From: Fasciolopsis buskii
Lineage: Eukaryota > Platyhelminthes > Trematoda > Plagiorchiida > Fasciolidae
Direction: 5' to 3'
Length of the DNA: 64,000 nucleotides
NCBI GenBank assembly: GCA_008360955.1
Contig: LUCM01006166.1
Coordinates: forward strand, 635,913 to 699,912
A program made the translations under genes and the position numbers. This document shows, in pieces, positions 59,340 through 64,000 of the stretch (positions within the stretch are counted from its first letter, which is position 1; every line of letters begins with the position of its first letter). Below the pieces are notes generated by a model. The model searched no databases. It saw only the letters and a program-made list of their open reading frames with translations, and had not been told where the DNA came from.

Positions 59340-60400
59340 AAAAGATGAGACAACCTGGCCCAACGCCACTACTCCTGTCGAATGAACTTGATAGTTCACC
59401 GCATACCTTCACGCAGCTACAAGTATGCAAGTACAATATCCGAAGCAGGTTCACGAACTACTCCGGCGTACTACCCGTTAGAGCATTGATCGGTACTACC
59501 GGTCCGCTGAGTCCAAGCCACCTACCTTTGAAGTCGAGAAAAATTACGGCTGTAGGCCGGACGTGTGTGGGGGTGCTTCAGGCAACCACCCAAGAGCGAA
59601 TACCTGGTCCATAAAGCCTCAACTTGGACGTAATCCACTCCGCTGTTCGCCAATGTTACCCCCGCGAGTCAGTGTCAAACGGCGCAGCACTACTGGAGCT
59701 AACACCTTTTTAACTATCGGAATCAAACTAATCCCGTAGTGGTTGTTACAGTAATTCCATGTGCCCTTCTTGAAGATGGGTGTCATCAACGACTCAAATC
59801 ATGATCACGGGTTACACTCCACAATCCAAACGTCACGGAGCAAGCAGTCAAACAATTTTGCCAGTTTAAAAAGAATCCGGGACAGTTCCTTCGGACCCTC
59901 CGCTTACTGCAATATGGTCGGTTTGACTCAAACTACCTGTCAAGTTAGAGCCTACGTAGCTCTGCGATGCGGACTGTGTGGGAAATTCGCACTAGACAAG
60001 AAAAAACGATTGTCTGCACAAAATTGAAGAATCCAGTCATATTATCTGAAAGCTAACAGCGCAAACACAACGCCCAACCAAGCAAGCTTCCGATGCACTA
60101 GGTCTCTCAACCTGTACATTAAAATCATCTCCCACCACTACAATATCATAGTATTTGTTCTTGCCAACAAGAGTAACGAGCTCGTCGTAAAATACGTCTT
60201 TTTGCATGTCAGCATTGCAGTCTGTTGTGGCATATGCCGAGATGAAAAACAAGTTGCACTTGGTACAACTATCATCTCGAATGCCGACTGATCCCTGAAG
60301 TCTCAAGGCTTACAAACCACGGTTAACCGGGATCCAATCCAAAAGGGACACATCAGAGACTGACGAAGCATGAGAATTTGAGTCAGCGGGGTAAAAACCA
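59340..60400 (-). mobile_element. RTE-like LINE fragment (endonuclease plus N-terminal RT)
   Basis: Minus strand from 60400 down: LLDWIPVN, FFISAYATTDCNADMQKDVF, DIVVVGDDFNVQVERPS (AP-endonuclease core with the D-F-N motif), FCADNRFFLSSANFPHS; then a deletion and RT block MTPIFKKGTWNYCNNHYGIS, LIPIVKKVLAPVVLRRL and EQRSGLRPS. Several stops and frameshifts. Upstream and downstream ends are truncated. It is distinct from the copy at 45.0-47.9 kb and lies between two inverted copies of repeat C. Confidence 0.8.
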
Positions 60401-60554
60401 CTGAATACACTATTTGACAATGAACATTTGCGAGTTTCGAGTGTGCTATCAGTAGGGGGGCATTAATGGTAGGCAGCGACGCCTAAGATAATCAATCGGG
60501 GATGAAAGAGACGGGTTGAATACAAGAGGGGGACCTCTGAGCAGTGGCGTACGT

Positions 60555-60815
60555 ATCACTTAACCACTCCGCTCGATGCAATGGGCAGCGAGGGCCTAAT
60601 TATCCTGCGCGACGACCGATGCAGTATGGAATCATTTATAGACGAGTAGCTCATGAGGATTGATCGACAAGTACTGCTGGGAAGTCCAGTCTTTAAGCAG
60701 AAGAACGACTTTGGTTCCCACCCTCAGTCTGGTTCTAACAAGAACCTGTCTAAAGGACAGAGGGAGGTGGCTGAGTGGAAGCCTATCTACTTGGATCAAT
60801 TATTCTTTCACTCGT
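60555..60815 (-). repeat. Dispersed repeat C, copy 3 (inverted)
   Basis: Reverse complement of the copy at 58390-58690, starting near the block AATTATCCTGCGCGACGACC and ending near GTGGAAGCCTATCTACTTGG. It contains an insertion-deletion around the middle relative to copy 2. Confidence 0.75.
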
Positions 60816-63800
60816 TTTCCAACTGAGCTGCCAACTCAGATCAACCTCCGACCGAGAAGACCAGGAAACTGCTTCGTCTGGCCTCTACCCATTGACTTAC
60901 GAGGCATGACTGGATCTTCGGCTTGAGATAAGCCATCTTGTATAGCTCGTTGGGTCAAGGTGGCACGCAATGCTTCATACCATGCCAACGTGCCATCTCC
61001 TTTTGACAGCCTTATTTGAGTTCATCGGTTGTATATAACCAGCAGTGTTTGAATCTGAGTCTTCCAGCTTGAGATCGTTTGACCACTGAGCTAATAGCTC
61101 TCGTTCAGGCTAACAAGAAGCACCAAGTTCAGTTGGTTCAGACCCCGTCAGCAACCAGAGTCACCAGTGCCATGCTAATTCAAAATAAATAAAGTAAGTG
61201 TCCCGTTTATTTCGACTGAAATCTCATCAAGTTAGGTCATCACGGGATGGATGAATATCTCCGCTACCTGGCACCACTCTTGAGATTCATGTATGCATCA
61301 CAAGTACTTGCGACTAATGAGTGAGAATGATGTTACCTCGCTTGACTGACTACCCTCCGGGTAGTAATTCACACACAAACCTCAGGTCATCCGACCAAAG
61401 CTACACTCGCGAATCTGTTGCATACCATCCGTTCCCTATGAGAACGACATCCAGACAAACTCTACTTGCCAATTTGCATTGGTCTGAACGGGAGCTGGTG
61501 ACACAGTGCTAAAATAGTTTCCGTTTGGAAAGCAGGGGTTCAAAAGCTACGCATGATGGTAAACGTGCACAGGGGGTGGACTCGAATGAGAGCGGAACTC
61601 GAAGCAGGTGATTTCCGAATGCATGCTTTAAAGGGTGACTTGAGATTTTTCCGTGAAACACCCAACCTGAAGAGCTGTTACTCTACCAAAACAAAACCAA
61701 CCTCGCATACTACTCGCGAGTAATTGTAGGAGATGCATGAAAGTTGAATAAACTAAAATCTGACAAGACGTCCAAATTTAAGGTTGATTTGAAACCAAGC
61801 ACGACTTCGTTGGTCAGCTGTAATATCTGGAAGTTTCTTGCCGGATAAGTCATTCAATGAATAACAATAAGAACGCCAAAAACGAATGAACCATGTGCCA
61901 CAACACGAACCGAACTCAGGATCCGATGCATTTTACCGTTCAACGTCAAAGGTGAGACACGCGGTTAGCAAAAGTTAGGGGCAATTATTAAACTGATCAT
62001 ATTCAATATCCTTCCATAAGATATCTAATTCGTTTCCCGCAGAAAGCCTTCGCGATAATTTTGTTCTTGTCACTGAATGGACGACGATTACCACCAGGAA
62101 CACGTCGTGCTTTCCCATTTGAGCTTCACTTGTGAAAAACACTAAGTTGGCTAAGCTATTAAAATCAATGGTTACACAACTCCAGCACAGCCGCAGATGA
62201 GGCAAGCAGCAAATGAACAGAAGAACTCTAAGTGAAAAACAATCAAGCAGTGAAAGTTGAGCTTGATGCTGATATTGCAAACGTTTCATCACTAGCCGAG
62301 GTGACATTGATAGCACGTTGGCGGTGATCTCTGCATTAGTCTGTATTTATACCAAAATTACCTCAGATTTCGCTTTAACCTCATTAAGCAACTTGATTTC
62401 GAAGCTGGTCCGTTTTGCTGACCTCGGATTAGTAGCATGGCTAAATTTAGTAATTTGACTATAACTCACCTTAGGAATGATCTCAAAGTGAAAATGTTAC
62501 TAAATTTTGCAATTTGAAAATAAGGTGGTTCTTTTCTCTTCTCAATTTTTTTTCTAATGGTTTTCGTTACAATAAGTGACCCTGAAAATTTCTCACCTGC
62601 TATCAATTACGCAATTTTATCTAGTTCATGCAAGTTTTATGAGTAATTTCTACAACATTCTAAAAAAAGAATTCAAAATACGTCTTTGTGAAAGTTTTGG
62701 GATCCTTAGCTATGAGTCAGAACGAATTGGGGTTGCCACTTTCCCTCTTATTTCCCGAAGTAATGATCTCTATCAACAAATTCATTCTGCACACGCATGG
62801 AACTGGAGCAAATGTGCATTTCCCCTTGACTAAAAACAAAAATGGAGCGATGCAACGTCGAGTAATCTCCTTAGCGCAGCATTTATTCGTATCACCCCTC
62901 GGCTCGAACTTTGCAACCACAAACCAAGGGCCTGACTTACTGTGTTCTGTTGAGCCCACTGATTGTCTCATTTTTCTCAATTGATATATACTATGTATGT
63001 CAGCTATCGCGAAATGGACCATCAAGGAGTAGGAGTGACGCAAATCCCAAACACGCCTGTGTTCGAGTTCAGAGCCGGCTCTAACGACCCGACATCAGCA
63101 TACTCAAAACGATTTGGTAGCTCATAACCTTGTCCAGTCAGGCGCATTCAAAACCGCGCTAGCTGATAACTCATTCATCTTACACTGAGGATTTCAAGAT
63201 AGTGTGGGGGAGCTAGATATTTTATAGTACGTAAAATTCACTTAATTGCTACGTATTAAAAATTCAACGCCACGAGTAGCAATGGGACTACCTACCATCT
63301 GCATGCCAAACATACCCTTTCATCACGGTCTCAAAGGAAAACTATGTCAGTTAGTAGCGGTCACTGAGATGGCCTTTCATGATATTGAGTTCTCACCTAC
63401 GTAATTCTCGCTTAGGGACTGTATACACGATGGCGTGGTGGCACCAGGAAATATACACTATGCGGCGCCAGTTTTTTAAGGGTAATATCGAAATGGATTT
63501 TTTACTCGATACCATTCATTTTTGATTGCATCTTGTTTTCCATCTTAGATGACATCCCAAGCACGAATGAGCATTTCTGATTCACAACATGCATAAAAGT
63601 AAAAATCTTTGCACAACTGCGTGAAGCTTTGAAGTCCGGACCTACGAGGTCGTACGATCAGATGGGTTTGGAAACTGAGCAACCAAATTAAATAACACAA
63701 ACGGCAGCGTACTTAACCCTGAAATGTCACTCTTCATACCTATCCAATCTTTCATTGCGGATGTTATTTTCCATACATCATTGACGTAGCCATCCACCGG

Positions 63801-63900
63801 AAACTGCAACGTAAATAAATCGGATGAAACATCACATGAAATGGCCACGAAAAATTGATGCAGTATTACTTCACCCTCTAGTCACAGTTTCTTCATGCAG
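60816..63900. other. Right-hand region, no gene recognised
   Basis: 3 kb of non-coding, repeat-like sequence with short frames only. I recognise no kinesin exon, RNA gene or named repeat in it. Confidence 0.45.
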
Positions 63901-64000
63901 TCAGACCATTGAGTTTATTCGTTCCTGTTTGTCATCCGCCATGCTGCGACAAGTAGAAATCGACATACTCGATCGACTTTTTTAGCACGCACAGTAAGAA

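Noticed and set aside
1..64000. CRISPR arrays, bacterial operons or viral genes
   Set aside because: No spaced direct repeats, Shine-Dalgarno-led gene clusters or viral proteins are visible; all coding signal is eukaryotic exons or retroelement debris.

Overview
This is a piece of an animal nuclear genome, most probably from a parasitic flatworm (digenean trematode). The signs are two genes split into short exons by introns of 1 to 16 kb, canonical GT-AG junctions with matching phases, an AT-rich composition, many microsatellites, and repeats of flatworm type: RTE-like LINE fragments with AP-endonuclease and RT domains, a GIY-YIG endonuclease fragment of a Penelope-like element, tRNA-derived SINEs, and a SINE/satellite-like family that combines a tRNA-like pol III promoter with a hammerhead-ribozyme fold, as known from schistosome Sm-alpha. 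The species cannot be named from the sequence alone.

Positions 1-33,000 (+ strand) hold the 3' half of a synaptotagmin-1-type gene. Four coding exons (359-532, 17053-17170, 25221-25354, 32808-32993) join in frame to give 203 residues: the end of C2A, all of C2B and the stop codon. The N-terminal, membrane-anchored half lies off the left edge. A polyadenylation signal follows at 33131. The introns carry a CR1/jockey-like RT fragment (about 5.9-6.7 kb), tRNA-derived SINEs (4.0, 8.9 and 21.7 kb) and the hammerhead repeat family (9.7, 21.2-21.6, 24.0-24.5 and 28.2-28.6 kb).

Positions 33,000-39,400 are intergenic, with a (CA)n tract, a strong 12-bp hairpin, a well-preserved tRNA-derived SINE (34.7 kb), a 5'-truncated hammerhead repeat (36.3 kb) and one copy of a third dispersed repeat (37.2 kb).

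Positions 39,447-57,518 (+ strand) hold a divergent kinesin-14 (C-terminal motor) gene. Six coding exons join in consistent phase to about 821 residues and run on past the last exon. The order is a Ser/Asn-rich N-terminus, coiled coil, neck (GNIRV), P-loop GQTGTGKT, a degenerate switch I, a long insert and a switch II reading DLAGFD. Its layout recalls KIF25. Its introns hold a long degraded RTE-like LINE on the minus strand (45.0-47.9 kb), a second LINE fragment (48.5 kb) and the Penelope-like fragment (50.2-50.8 kb).

Positions 57,500-64,000 are mostly repeat debris: another RTE-like fragment (59.3-60.4 kb, minus) flanked by inverted copies of the third dispersed repeat. One weak candidate for a further kinesin exon lies at the right edge.

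The most interesting signal is the hammerhead-carrying repeat family. At least six copies share Box A and Box B upstream of a hammerhead fold whose stems are conserved. Each copy has lost a different catalytic residue, so the ancestor probably self-cleaved.
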